Assembly (NCBI RefSeq): GCF_014193695.1
Contig: NZ_JACHZR010000004.1
Location: forward strand, 496,001-560,000
Length of the DNA stretch: 64,000 nt
DNA from: Rhizobium sp. BK316
GTDB taxonomy: Bacteria; Pseudomonadota; Alphaproteobacteria; Rhizobiales; Rhizobiaceae
Reading direction: 5' to 3'
Position 1 is the stretch's first letter; each line of letters opens with the position of its first letter. The notes under the pieces were generated by a model, which was not told the DNA's origin, did no database searches, and saw only the letters and a list, made by a program, of their open reading frames with translations. This document shows, one piece after another, positions 55,856 through 64,000 of the stretch. Both the position numbers and the translations under genes were made by a program.

Positions 55856-57961
55856 ATGCGCCCCGCCATTCTCGATCCGCTGTTTTCTCCCGTCTCGGGC
55901 CTTCCAGGCATCGGCCCGAAGATCTCGGAGCTCTTCGTCAAGCTGCTCGGACGCGAGACGCCCGAGGATTGCCGAGTCATCGACCTTCTGTTCCATGCGC
56001 CCCATTCGCTGATAGACCGGCGCAACCAGCCGGGGATCGCCCGCGCGCCGCAAGGCGCGATCGTGACGATCACGGCGCGTGTGGACAGGCATCAGGCGCC
56101 ACCGCGCGGCAATCGCAACGTTCCCTACCGCGTCTTCCTGCATGACGAGACCGGTGAGCTGTCGCTCGTCTTCTTCCGCGGACAAGCCGCGTGGTTGGAG
56201 AAACAGCTCCCGATCGACGAGGAAGTGACCGTCAGCGGCAAGGTCGACTGGTTCAACGGCCGCGCTTCGATGGTTCACCCCGACTATATCGTCAAGGCAA
56301 GCGAGGGTGAGAACCTACCGCTGATCGAGCCGATCTATCCGCTGACGGCGGGGCTTTCGCCGAAGACGCTGCGCAAGATCATCGAGGCGGCGCTGCCGCG
56401 CATGCCGGAATTGCCGGAATGGATCGATCTTTCGCTGGCGCAGAAGCAGGGCCTGCCCTCTATCCGCGACAGTTTCCATATGCTGCACGAGCCGCGGGAC
56501 ACCTCTGACATAGATCCGCAGACCCCTGCCCGTCGCAGGCTTGCCTATGACGAATTTCTGGCCGGCCAGCTATCGCTTGCGCTGGTGCGCCAACGGCTGC
56601 GCAAAGTGGCTGGACAACCCGTACATGCTACTGGAGAAATCAGCGGCAAGATATTGCAAAGCCTTCCTTTTTCTCCGACGCGCAGCCAGACCGAGGCTGT
56701 TGCCGATGTCCTGAAGGACATGGCCGGCGATGAACGTATGCTGCGGCTTCTCCAGGGCGATGTCGGCTCCGGCAAGACGCTGGTTGCGCTGCTGTCAATG
56801 GCTGCGGTCATCGAGAGCGGCGGACAGGCCGTGCTGATGGCGCCGACCGAAATCCTCGCGCGCCAGCATCATGCAACGATCTCGAAATTCGCTGATGCGG
56901 CGGGCCTTGGCGTCGAAGTGCTGACGGGCCGAACCAAGGGCCGTGAGCGAGAGGATATTCTCGAGCGCATTGCGTCGGGCGAAGCGCAGATCATCATCGG
57001 CACGCATGCGCTCTTCCAGGATAGCGTCAACTACAAGAACCTGATGCTGGCTGTCGTCGACGAGCAGCACCGTTTCGGTGTGCACCAACGCCTGCGGCTG
57101 ACGGCAAAGGGCATTTCGCCGCATATGCTGGTCATGACGGCAACACCGATCCCGCGCACGCTGGTGCTGGCAGCCTTCGGCGACATGGATGTCTCCAAGC
57201 TGACGGAGAAGCCGGCAGGTCGAAAGCCGATCCAAACGATCACAGTTCCGATCGAGCGGACCGGTGAGATCGTCGGCCGCCTCAAGAGCGCGCTGGCGGA
57301 AGGCAAGAAGGCCTACTGGATCTGCCCGTTGGTCGAGGAATCCGAAGAAGTTGATCTGATGTCGGTGGAGGAGCGGCATGCGACGCTCGTCTCCGCACTC
57401 GGTCCTGGCATCGGCCTCATTCACGGGCGGATGAGCGGACCGGAGAAAGATGCGGTCATGCTCGCCTTCAAGAGCGGCGAATTACGGTTGCTGGTGGCGA
57501 CGACCGTCGTCGAAGTCGGCGTCGACGTGCCGGATGCGACGATCATGGTGATCGAACATGCCGAGCGTTTTGGCCTGGCGCAGCTGCATCAGCTTCGCGG
57601 TCGTGTCGGCCGTGGCGACGAGGCTTCCACCTGCATCCTGCTTTATAAGGGGCCGCTCGGTGAAACAGGCCATGCGCGGCTTTCGATCATGCGCGAGACC
57701 GAGGACGGCTTCCGGATTGCCGAGGAAGATCTGAAGCTCAGAGGCGAAGGCGAGCTTCTCGGCACACGTCAGTCAGGCACGCCGGGGTTTCGTATCGCCA
57801 GTATCGAGGCGCATGCCGATCTGCTCGAAATCGCCCGCAAGGACGCCGCCTATCTGATCGAGCGCGATCCGGACCTGACGAGCGAACGCGGCGAGGCAGT
57901 GCGCACCCTACTCTACCTCTTCCGCCGCGACGAAGCGATCCGCTTCCTGAGGGCAGGCTAG
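55856..57961 (+). CDS. recG: ATP-dependent DNA helicase RecG
   Basis: RecG reverses stalled replication forks and branch-migrates Holliday junctions. From ATG 55856 (M-R-P-A-I-L-D-P-L-F) the protein has 701 residues. A wedge/OB domain (about 1-200, GPKISELFVKLLGRE) is followed by helicase motifs: Walker A LLQGDVGSGKTLVAL (near 301), VVDEQHRFGVHQR, MTATPIPRTLVLAAF and QLHQLRGRVGRGDEAS. An earlier in-frame start would add unrelated residues. It overlaps the convergent DUF502 gene by four bases. Confidence 0.96.
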   Translation: MRPAILDPLFSPVSGLPGIGPKISELFVKLLGRETPEDCRVIDLLFHAPHSLIDRRNQPGIARAPQGAIVTITARVDRHQAPPRGNRNVPYRVFLHDETGELSLVFFRGQAAWLEKQLPIDEEVTVSGKVDWFNGRASMVHPDYIVKASEGENLPLIEPIYPLTAGLSPKTLRKIIEAALPRMPELPEWIDLSLAQKQGLPSIRDSFHMLHEPRDTSDIDPQTPARRRLAYDEFLAGQLSLALVRQRLRKVAGQPVHATGEISGKILQSLPFSPTRSQTEAVADVLKDMAGDERMLRLLQGDVGSGKTLVALLSMAAVIESGGQAVLMAPTEILARQHHATISKFADAAGLGVEVLTGRTKGREREDILERIASGEAQIIIGTHALFQDSVNYKNLMLAVVDEQHRFGVHQRLRLTAKGISPHMLVMTATPIPRTLVLAAFGDMDVSKLTEKPAGRKPIQTITVPIERTGEIVGRLKSALAEGKKAYWICPLVEESEEVDLMSVEERHATLVSALGPGIGLIHGRMSGPEKDAVMLAFKSGELRLLVATTVVEVGVDVPDATIMVIEHAERFGLAQLHQLRGRVGRGDEASTCILLYKGPLGETGHARLSIMRETEDGFRIAEEDLKLRGEGELLGTRQSGTPGFRIASIEAHADLLEIARKDAAYLIERDPDLTSERGEAVRTLLYLFRRDEAIRFLRAG

Positions 57962-58644
57962 TCGACCTTGGATATCGCCTTAGGCTTGGGACGCACGACG
58001 GGCAAGTGTTCGGGGGCAACGAGGCCGCCTGATATCAGGAACTTGGCCGCATCTTCCGGGCTCATGTCGAGCATGACGATCTTCTCGCGCGGCACGAAGA
58101 TGAGGAAGCCCGCCGTCGGCACCGGCGTCGGCGGCAGGAAGACGGCAACCATATCCTGCCCCATTGCATTGAACTTCGAACCGATCTCGCCCTTGGCATC
58201 GGTGGCGATGAAGACCAGTGCCCAGAGGCCCGGCCCCGGATATTCGATGAGGCCGACCTTCTTGAAGGAATTCGACTGCTCTTTCAGAACTGTTTCGAAG
58301 ATCTGCTTGACGCTCCTATAGACGGTACGCACCAGCGGCATGCGATGCACGATGGATTCGCCGAAGCGGACAATGCTCTGGCCGATAAGGTTCTTGCCGA
58401 GGAAACCAACGATGGTGATCAGCACCACGGCAATCAGCAGGCCGAAACCGGGTATGGCGAAGTTGATGTAGCTCTCGGGATTCCAGCGCGCCGGGATATA
58501 AGGCCGCACCCAACTGTCCGACCAATGGATGAAGGTCCAGGTCAGCCAGATGGTGATCGCGATCGGTGCGCAGATGATAAGTCCGGCGAGAAAATTATTC
58601 CTCAGCCGCATTGCGACCGGCACTCGGGGAGCCTTCTCGGTCAT
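57958..58644 (-). CDS. DUF502 membrane protein
   Basis: The 228-residue protein has two N-terminal membrane helices (NFLAGLIICAPIAITIWLTW and IPGFGLLIAVVLITIVGFLG) and a soluble C-terminal domain with VFIATDAKGEIGSK and the conserved FLPPTPVPTAGFLIFVP. This fits the DUF502 family, whose role in membranes is unknown. It lies upstream of nothing obvious and is convergent with recG. Confidence 0.88.
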   Translation of the reverse strand: MTEKAPRVPVAMRLRNNFLAGLIICAPIAITIWLTWTFIHWSDSWVRPYIPARWNPESYINFAIPGFGLLIAVVLITIVGFLGKNLIGQSIVRFGESIVHRMPLVRTVYRSVKQIFETVLKEQSNSFKKVGLIEYPGPGLWALVFIATDAKGEIGSKFNAMGQDMVAVFLPPTPVPTAGFLIFVPREKIVMLDMSPEDAAKFLISGGLVAPEHLPVVRPKPKAISKVD

Positions 58645-58766
58645 CTTTTCTGATGAACTCCGTTTCAGTCTTCAGACAGGCCGTCGAACCGGCCTCCCCC
58701 TGTGTCCGTAGGCTCAAAACTGCCAGAATTCGCCTTGTCGCACAACATGTTTCAACCCCTGAAGGC

Positions 58767-60593
58767 TTACTCCACAGTCACCGATTTCGCGAGATTGCGC
58801 GGCTGGTCCACGTCCGTGCCCATGAAGACTGCCGTGTGATAGGCAAGCAGCTGGATCGGCAGCGAGAAGATCATCGGCGAGATGATCTCATCGACGACAG
58901 GAAGCGTGATCGTCGCCATTGTCGGCAGCTTGGAGGCAGCCGCACCGTTCTCGTCGGTGATGAAGATGATGCGGCCGCCGCGGGCTGCGACTTCCTGCAT
59001 GTTGGACACGGTCTTTTCGAAGAAACGGTCATAGGGCGCGATGACGATGACGGGCATATTTTCGTCGATCAGTGCGATCGGTCCGTGCTTCAGCTCACCG
59101 GCGGCATAACCTTCGGCGTGAATATAGGAGATTTCCTTGAGCTTCAGCGCGCCTTCCATTGCAAGCGGGAAGCTGGTGCCGCGGCCGAGATAGAGCACGT
59201 CCTTGCACTTGGAGAGTTCGCGCGACAGGCCTTCCATCTGCGGCTGGACGAGGTTCAGGACTCGGCTCATGATGCGCGGCATTTCGGCCAGGTGGCGCAC
59301 CATTGCCTTCTCGTCGTCAGCGCTGATCGTGCCGCGGGCGCGGCCGGCGCCAATCGCCAGCGAAGCAAGCACGGCAAGCTGGCAGGTGAAAGCCTTGGTG
59401 GAGGCGACGCCGATTTCCGGGCCGGCCATGATCGGGAAGACCGCATCGGATTCGCGGGCAATGGTCGATTCCCGCACGTTGACGACGGCGCCGATCTTCA
59501 GGCCGTTTTCCTTGCAGTAGCGCAGCGACGCCAGCGTATCGGCGGTCTCGCCCGACTGCGAAATAAAGAGCGCTGCCTGCGAGGGCTGCAGCGGCATTTC
59601 GCGGTAGCGGAATTCCGAAGCGACGTCGATTTCGACCGGCAGGCGCGCATAGCGCTCGAACCAGTATTTGCCGATCAAGCCGGCAAGATAGGCCGTGCCG
59701 CAGGCCGAAATGGCAAGACCGGTCGCCGCCTTGAAATCGATGGCGGATGCATTCGGACTGATCGTATTGGCTGCGAAATCCACATAGTGACTGAGCGCGT
59801 GGGAAATGACCTCCGGCTGCTCGTAGATTTCCTTTTCCATGAAGTGGCGGTGATTGCCCTTGTCTACGACATAGGCGGTCGCCTGGGAGATCTGCCGCGG
59901 GCGCTTGACCACCTTGCCGGAGAAATCGAGCACGGTCGCGCTATCGCGGGTGATTATGGCCCAATCGCCGTCGACGAGATAGGTGATCTCGTTGGTGAAG
60001 GGCGACAGCGCGATGGCATCCGATCCCAGGAACATCTCGCCCCTGCCATAACCGATGGCAAGCGGCGGGCCGGAGCGGGCGGCCATGATCGTGTCGGGGT
60101 CGCTCTTCAGCATGACGGCGAGCGCATAGGCGCCGGTGACGCGGTTCAGCATCTTCAGCATGGCTTCGCGCGGCGACAGGCCTTCGCGCAGATATTTCGC
60201 CATGAGGTGGGCGACAACTTCGGTATCGGTCTGGCTTCGAAAGGCAGCGCCTTCGTGGCTCAGTTCATCGCGCAGTTCGGAGAAATTTTCGATGATGCCG
60301 TTATGGACGACGGCGACGCCTTCGACGAAATGCGGATGGGCGTTGGTCTCGTTCGGCACGCCATGGGTTGCCCAGCGCGTGTGGGCAATGCCGGTCGTTC
60401 CCGGAAGCGGCTCGCTGTCGAGGCGCTTCTCCAGATTGAAGAGCTTGCCCTCGGCGCGGCGGCGATCCATCACGCCCTCATGGATCGTGGCGACACCGGC
60501 GGAATCGTAACCGCGATATTCCAGCCGCTTCAGCGCATCAACGAGACGGCCCGCAACCGGCGCATTTCCAACGATCCCCACAATTCCGCACAT
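58767..60593 (-). CDS. glmS: glutamine-fructose-6-phosphate aminotransferase
   Basis: GlmS makes glucosamine-6-phosphate, the first step toward peptidoglycan and lipopolysaccharide amino sugars. The 608-residue protein starts M-C-G-I-V-G-I-V, exposing the catalytic cysteine after methionine removal. The amidotransferase domain (about 1-240) has GIAHTRWATHG and TDTEVVAHL. Two SIS domains follow (ACGTAYLAGLIGKYW, FISQSGETADTLASL), ending DQPRNLAKSVTVE. glmU lies upstream on the same strand, about 110 bases away, giving a glmU-glmS pair. Confidence 0.97.
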   Translation of the reverse strand: MCGIVGIVGNAPVAGRLVDALKRLEYRGYDSAGVATIHEGVMDRRRAEGKLFNLEKRLDSEPLPGTTGIAHTRWATHGVPNETNAHPHFVEGVAVVHNGIIENFSELRDELSHEGAAFRSQTDTEVVAHLMAKYLREGLSPREAMLKMLNRVTGAYALAVMLKSDPDTIMAARSGPPLAIGYGRGEMFLGSDAIALSPFTNEITYLVDGDWAIITRDSATVLDFSGKVVKRPRQISQATAYVVDKGNHRHFMEKEIYEQPEVISHALSHYVDFAANTISPNASAIDFKAATGLAISACGTAYLAGLIGKYWFERYARLPVEIDVASEFRYREMPLQPSQAALFISQSGETADTLASLRYCKENGLKIGAVVNVRESTIARESDAVFPIMAGPEIGVASTKAFTCQLAVLASLAIGAGRARGTISADDEKAMVRHLAEMPRIMSRVLNLVQPQMEGLSRELSKCKDVLYLGRGTSFPLAMEGALKLKEISYIHAEGYAAGELKHGPIALIDENMPVIVIAPYDRFFEKTVSNMQEVAARGGRIIFITDENGAAASKLPTMATITLPVVDEIISPMIFSLPIQLLAYHTAVFMGTDVDQPRNLAKSVTVE

Positions 60594-60701
60594 GCAAACG
60601 TCCCCTCGGCCTTTAATCCTGAGGCCACTCCTAGCGATTCTCGCTTATTTCTCAATTGGTACGGCGGTCACTTTCGGTTTCCGCCGGTTACGGAAGAAAG
60701 C

Positions 60702-62063
60702 TCAGGCCTTGGCCTTCTTCGCCGCCTTGATGGCAAGCGCCCGTTCGCGCAGAAGTCTGGCCCGCTCGGGCTTGATTTCCTGACGGGCACGGCCGAAGGC
60801 GAGCGCCTCGGCCGGCACATCGGCGGTGATGACGCTGCCCGACGCGATATAAGCGCTGTTGCCGATCGTGACGGGGGCAACCAGCGAGGAATTCGAGCCG
60901 ATGAAGGCATCCTTGCCGATGATCGTCTCGAACTTGTTCACCCCGTCATAATTGCAGGTGATCGTGCCGGCGCCGATATTGGTGCCTGATCCGATAACGG
61001 CGTCGCCGATATAGGTCAGATGGTTGACCTTGGCGCCCTCGCCGATCTTGCCGTTCTTGACCTCGCAGAAATTGCCGACCTTGGAACCGGCCGACAGATC
61101 CGCACCTGGGCGCAGACGCGCGAAAGGACCGACCGTTGCGCCTTCGCTCACATGCGCGCCCTCGATGTGCGAGAAGGCATGGATAACTGCGCCGCTGTCG
61201 ATGACGACGCCGGGGCCGAAAACGACATTCGGCTCGATCAGCGCATCCTGGCCGATGACGGTATCATAAGAGAGGAAGACCGTTTCCGGGGCGATCATCG
61301 TCACACCCGAGAGCATCAATTCGTGGCGGCGACGCTCCTGCCAGTGCCGTTCGATGGCAGCGAGTTCGGCGCGATTGTTGCAGCCGGTCATTTCAACCTC
61401 CGGCGCATCGACAGCAGTGACGCGGCCACCAAGCGAACGGGCGATCTCCACGAGATCGGTCAGATAATATTCGCCCTTGGCATTGCTGTTGCCGATGCGC
61501 GACAAAAGGTCGAGCGCCTTGCGGCCATTGATCGCCATCAGGCCGCTATTGCACCACTTGACGGTGCGCTCGGCATCCGTCGCATCCTTTTCCTCGCGGA
61601 TGGCGATCAGCTCACCATCCTTGACGAGCAGGCGCCCATAGCCGGTCGGGCGGTCCGTGTGGAAACCGATGACGACGATGTCGCTGCCTTCGGCCAGCGC
61701 CTTGCGCGCTTCGAGCAGCGGGCCGGCGGTCTGCAGCGGCACATCGCCATAGGTGACGAGGATATCGTCGTAACCCTCGGCAATCGCCTCACGGGCGGCG
61801 AGAACGGCATGGCCGGTGCCGAGGCGCCGCTCCTGCAAATAGGATTGGATTTTTACGCCACCGATATCGGCAGCCTTCGCCACCTTCTCGGCATCGCGGC
61901 CGACGACGAGGGCTACGGAGGAAATTCCGGTTGCTGCTACCGCATCGACGACATGGGCGATCATCGGCCGGCCGGCCACCTCATGCAGCACCTTCGACTT
62001 TGCAGATTTCATTCGCGTGCTGTCACCGGCGGCGAGAATGACGGCAAGGCAGGTGCGTTCCAT
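60702..62063 (-). CDS. glmU: bifunctional N-acetylglucosamine-1-phosphate uridyltransferase
   Basis: GlmU acetylates glucosamine-1-phosphate and joins it to UMP to make UDP-GlcNAc. From ATG 62063 (M-E-R-T-C-L-A-V) the protein has 453 residues. The N-terminal pyrophosphorylase half opens [15 protein letters not shown] and has [12 protein letters not shown]. The C-terminal left-handed beta-helix (about 250-430) holds the acetyltransferase site ([20 protein letters not shown]). An in-frame ATG seven codons upstream is less likely. It pairs with glmS downstream. Confidence 0.96.
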   Translation of the reverse strand: MERTCLAVILAAGDSTRMKSAKSKVLHEVAGRPMIAHVVDAVAATGISSVALVVGRDAEKVAKAADIGGVKIQSYLQERRLGTGHAVLAAREAIAEGYDDILVTYGDVPLQTAGPLLEARKALAEGSDIVVIGFHTDRPTGYGRLLVKDGELIAIREEKDATDAERTVKWCNSGLMAINGRKALDLLSRIGNSNAKGEYYLTDLVEIARSLGGRVTAVDAPEVEMTGCNNRAELAAIERHWQERRRHELMLSGVTMIAPETVFLSYDTVIGQDALIEPNVVFGPGVVIDSGAVIHAFSHIEGAHVSEGATVGPFARLRPGADLSAGSKVGNFCEVKNGKIGEGAKVNHLTYIGDAVIGSGTNIGAGTITCNYDGVNKFETIIGKDAFIGSNSSLVAPVTIGNSAYIASGSVITADVPAEALAFGRARQEIKPERARLLRERALAIKAAKKAKA

Positions 62064-62127
62064 AGGCAGACTCCGAGAATCCATTGCTAATCGGCTGTTC
62101 TGCCGCTCATAGCAGCAAGGCGAGGCT

Positions 62128-62922
62128 TCAAAAAGACGAAATCGGCAGGGAAACGATAGGCTCGGCGAGCGCGGAGAAGGCTTCGTGGACGTGCTCTCTG
62201 CCCTCTACGATGACATCTTCCATCGCCTTGCGTGCGGCAGCGGTATTGCCTGCGGCGATAGCATCGACGATGCGCATATGGGTCTCGGCGATGTTGGCGA
62301 AACCGCTCTGGGATGGCGGCGTGCTCATGCGGAACATGCCGACGAGTGCTGCCTCGATAAGCCCGCCGAGTGTACGCATGAACGGGTTGTGGGAAGCTTC
62401 GGAAACAGCGAGATGGAAACGCAGGTCGGCAAGCGCGAGGCTCTCGGACGTGTGGCCGCTTGCAGCCATATCGAGCGCTAGGCCGCGCAGCAATTCGATC
62501 TCGGCCGGATTTGCGCGCTCTGCCACGAGGCCGGCAGCGAAGGGTTCGAAAGCGAGGCGGATATCGTAAAGCTGCAGGAGGAATTCTTCACTCACACCAT
62601 TGGCGAAATGCCAGGATATGATTTCGGTGTCGAACATGTTCCAGAAGTTCTTTTCCGTCACACGCGTACCGACGCGCGCCTTTGCAACGACCATGCCCTT
62701 GGCGGCGAGCGTCTTCATCGTTTCACGCAGCACCGTACGCGAGACCTTGAAGCGCTGCGCCAGCTCTCCGTCTCCGGGCAGGATCGTGCCGACGGGATAG
62801 GTGCCGGCGACGATTCCCCTTCCGAGTTCATCGACGACATGCGCGTGGCTTGTTCGGGTTCTTCGCCCTGCCTTACGGGTTTCAAGCGGTCTGTTGCGCA
62901 ATACGACACTCCTCCTAGCCAT
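62128..62922 (-). CDS. GntR-family (FadR-type) transcriptional regulator
   Basis: The 264-residue protein has an N-terminal winged helix ([20 protein letters not shown]) and a C-terminal FCD ligand-binding domain ([38 protein letters not shown]). Its ATG overlaps the yjfF end by eight bases, with the ribosome site inside that gene. It therefore belongs to the sugar-transport operon and probably represses it until the sugar or a breakdown product binds. Confidence 0.9.
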   Translation of the reverse strand: MARRSVVLRNRPLETRKAGRRTRTSHAHVVDELGRGIVAGTYPVGTILPGDGELAQRFKVSRTVLRETMKTLAAKGMVVAKARVGTRVTEKNFWNMFDTEIISWHFANGVSEEFLLQLYDIRLAFEPFAAGLVAERANPAEIELLRGLALDMAASGHTSESLALADLRFHLAVSEASHNPFMRTLGGLIEAALVGMFRMSTPPSQSGFANIAETHMRIVDAIAAGNTAAARKAMEDVIVEGREHVHEAFSALAEPIVSLPISSF

Positions 62923-63883
62923 ATCTCCTGTTCAGACTGGAAAGGAAAAGGATGGCCTTCTGCATTACCATGAATGCAAAAAGCAGCAGGCCAATCAGGA
63001 TTTTCGTCCACCAGCTCGACAGCGTACCGTCGAAAGTGATGTAAGTCTGAATGAGCCCCTGGATCAGCAGACCGATGAAGGTCCCTGCCACGAATCCCGC
63101 TCCTCCTGTCAGCAGCGTCCCTCCGATGACGACTGCCGCGATGGCATCCAGTTCGACGCCCACCGCCGCAAGAGAATATCCTGCAGAGGTGTATAGGGAA
63201 AAAACGATTCCGGATAGGCCCGCCAGGAAACCCGACAAGGCGTAGATCTGGATCGTCGTGCGCGCCACCGGAACGCCCATCAACTGCGCGGTCTGCACGC
63301 CACCGCCCAGCGCATAGACGTTAGTCCCGAAGCGGGTGCGATGGGCGATGAATATGCCGGCTGCGAAGACGATCAGCATGATGCCGCCGATCAGCGTCAG
63401 CCGTCCGCCGCCAGGCAAACGGTAATAAAGGCTCGTCAGCGTCGAATAATATTCGTGATTGATCGGAATGCTGTCGATCGACAGGACATAGGCCATGCCG
63501 CGCGCAAGGAACATGCCGGCGAGCGTCACGATGAACGGCGGCATCTGCAGGAAATGGATGATCATGCCCATGACCGCGCCGAAGGCCGTGGTGATGATGA
63601 GAACGATCGCGAAGGCGGCCAGCGGATGAATGCTGGTGTTCTGCAGGATCACGGCTAAGAAGACGCCGGTGAAGGCGATGACGGACCCGATCGACAGATC
63701 GATGCCGCCGGAGATGATGACGAACGTCATGCCGACGGCGGCGATGCCGAGAAAGGCGTTATCCGTCAGCAGGTTGCCGATGACGCGCGTCGACAGGATG
63801 TTCGGATATTGCAGCGTGCAAACCGCATAGGCGAGCACGAAGATGACGATCGTCGCAAGGAGCGGCAAGTATTTGGAATTCAT
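62915..63883 (-). CDS. yjfF: ABC sugar transporter permease (YjfF-like)
   Basis: The 322-residue permease has about nine to ten helices and the BPD_transp_2 features ISGGIDLSIGSVIAFTGVFL and GGGVQTAQLMGVPVARTTI. It resembles YjfF, one of the two permeases of the E. coli galactofuranose importer YtfQRT-YjfF. The preceding gene is the matching YtfT-type permease, overlapping by four bases. The actual sugar in this organism is not shown by the sequence. Confidence 0.85.
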   Translation of the reverse strand: MNSKYLPLLATIVIFVLAYAVCTLQYPNILSTRVIGNLLTDNAFLGIAAVGMTFVIISGGIDLSIGSVIAFTGVFLAVILQNTSIHPLAAFAIVLIITTAFGAVMGMIIHFLQMPPFIVTLAGMFLARGMAYVLSIDSIPINHEYYSTLTSLYYRLPGGGRLTLIGGIMLIVFAAGIFIAHRTRFGTNVYALGGGVQTAQLMGVPVARTTIQIYALSGFLAGLSGIVFSLYTSAGYSLAAVGVELDAIAAVVIGGTLLTGGAGFVAGTFIGLLIQGLIQTYITFDGTLSSWWTKILIGLLLFAFMVMQKAILFLSSLNRRYG

Positions 63884-64000
63884 TTGCGCCCCCCTGCGTC
63901 CGTCCGGCGGGTCAGGAAGCTGGTCAGCGATTGCATGGCCGGCGACTGGATGACCAGAATGACGATGATGATGATCGCCTTGATGATGAGATTGAACTCC
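63880..64000 (-). CDS. ytfT: ABC sugar transporter permease (YtfT-like), C-terminal fragment
   Basis: The last 39 residues of a permease are in the window, beginning E-F-N-L-I-I-K-A-I-I-I-I-V-I-L-V and ending TRRTDAGGRK. The stop overlaps the yjfF start (ATGA). The upstream part is cut off by the window edge. The hydrophobic segment and the position support a YtfT-type partner of yjfF. Confidence 0.6.
   Translation of the reverse strand, partial: EFNLIIKAIIIIVILVIQSPAMQSLTSFLTRRTDAGGRK

Noticed and set aside
58611-60989. 792-codon plus-strand frame opposite glmS
   Set aside because: It is an antisense shadow of glmS, with a His/Arg/Asp-rich composition and no known domain.

Overview
This looks like chromosomal DNA of a Rhizobium-type alphaproteobacterium (Rhizobiales). 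The GC content is high, and the gene set includes IalB, SdhE, PII-glutamine synthetase, a PrsDE-like type I exporter and a glutathione-independent formaldehyde dehydrogenase. An alphaproteobacterial LexA box (GTTC-N7-GTTC) lies before uvrA and CtrA-type TTAACCAT sites lie before rlpA. Nothing indicates a plasmid, phage or CRISPR locus. Most of the window is core chromosome with a few accessory patches.

Layout, 1-20 kb. An LhgO-like FAD oxidoreductase is followed by a gene-poor stretch with a decayed haloalkane dehalogenase next to tRNA-Ser(UGA). A cell-envelope and replication block comes next (rlpA, a DacF-like protein, tmk, holB, metG, tatD, an MBL-fold hydrolase), with a TauE-type permease on the opposite strand inside it. 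Then come a TerC-family protein, a DUF2161 nuclease-like protein, a transposase remnant, a large M16 peptidase, two small unknowns and fdhA behind a possibly structured leader.

Layout, 19-31 kb. A type I secretion ABC transporter and its adaptor are divergent from a likely cargo: a glycosidase-like domain followed by RTX calcium repeats. Next are an HxlR-type regulator with two palindromes at its start and a second-copy FabF. A DUF4864 protein precedes the minus-strand run coaD-ppi-ppi-queA-tgt, where queA and tgt make queuosine and Tgt lacks two zinc cysteines.

Layout, 31-48 kb. Three tiny membrane-protein genes have two copies of an 11-bp-phased repeat upstream. A four-gene run around a Tat-type FAD oxidoreductase follows. 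Then come gyrA, marC, ssb divergent from SOS-controlled uvrA, a GNAT enzyme, a DUF72 protein, nnr, and glnB-glnA behind a sigma54 promoter.

Layout, 48-64 kb. hspQ, ialB, a YejA-like binding protein and a DsbA/FrnE-like protein are followed by sdhE-mfd divergent from recG, then a DUF502 membrane protein. The hexosamine genes glmS and glmU follow. The window ends in a YtfT/YjfF-type sugar importer with its own GntR-family regulator; the YtfT gene is cut by the window edge.

I found no clearly new defence or mobile system. The best leads are the exporter plus glycosidase-RTX pair, the small membrane-protein locus with its phased repeats, the operator-like palindrome arrays, the fdhA leader and the altered Tgt zinc site.
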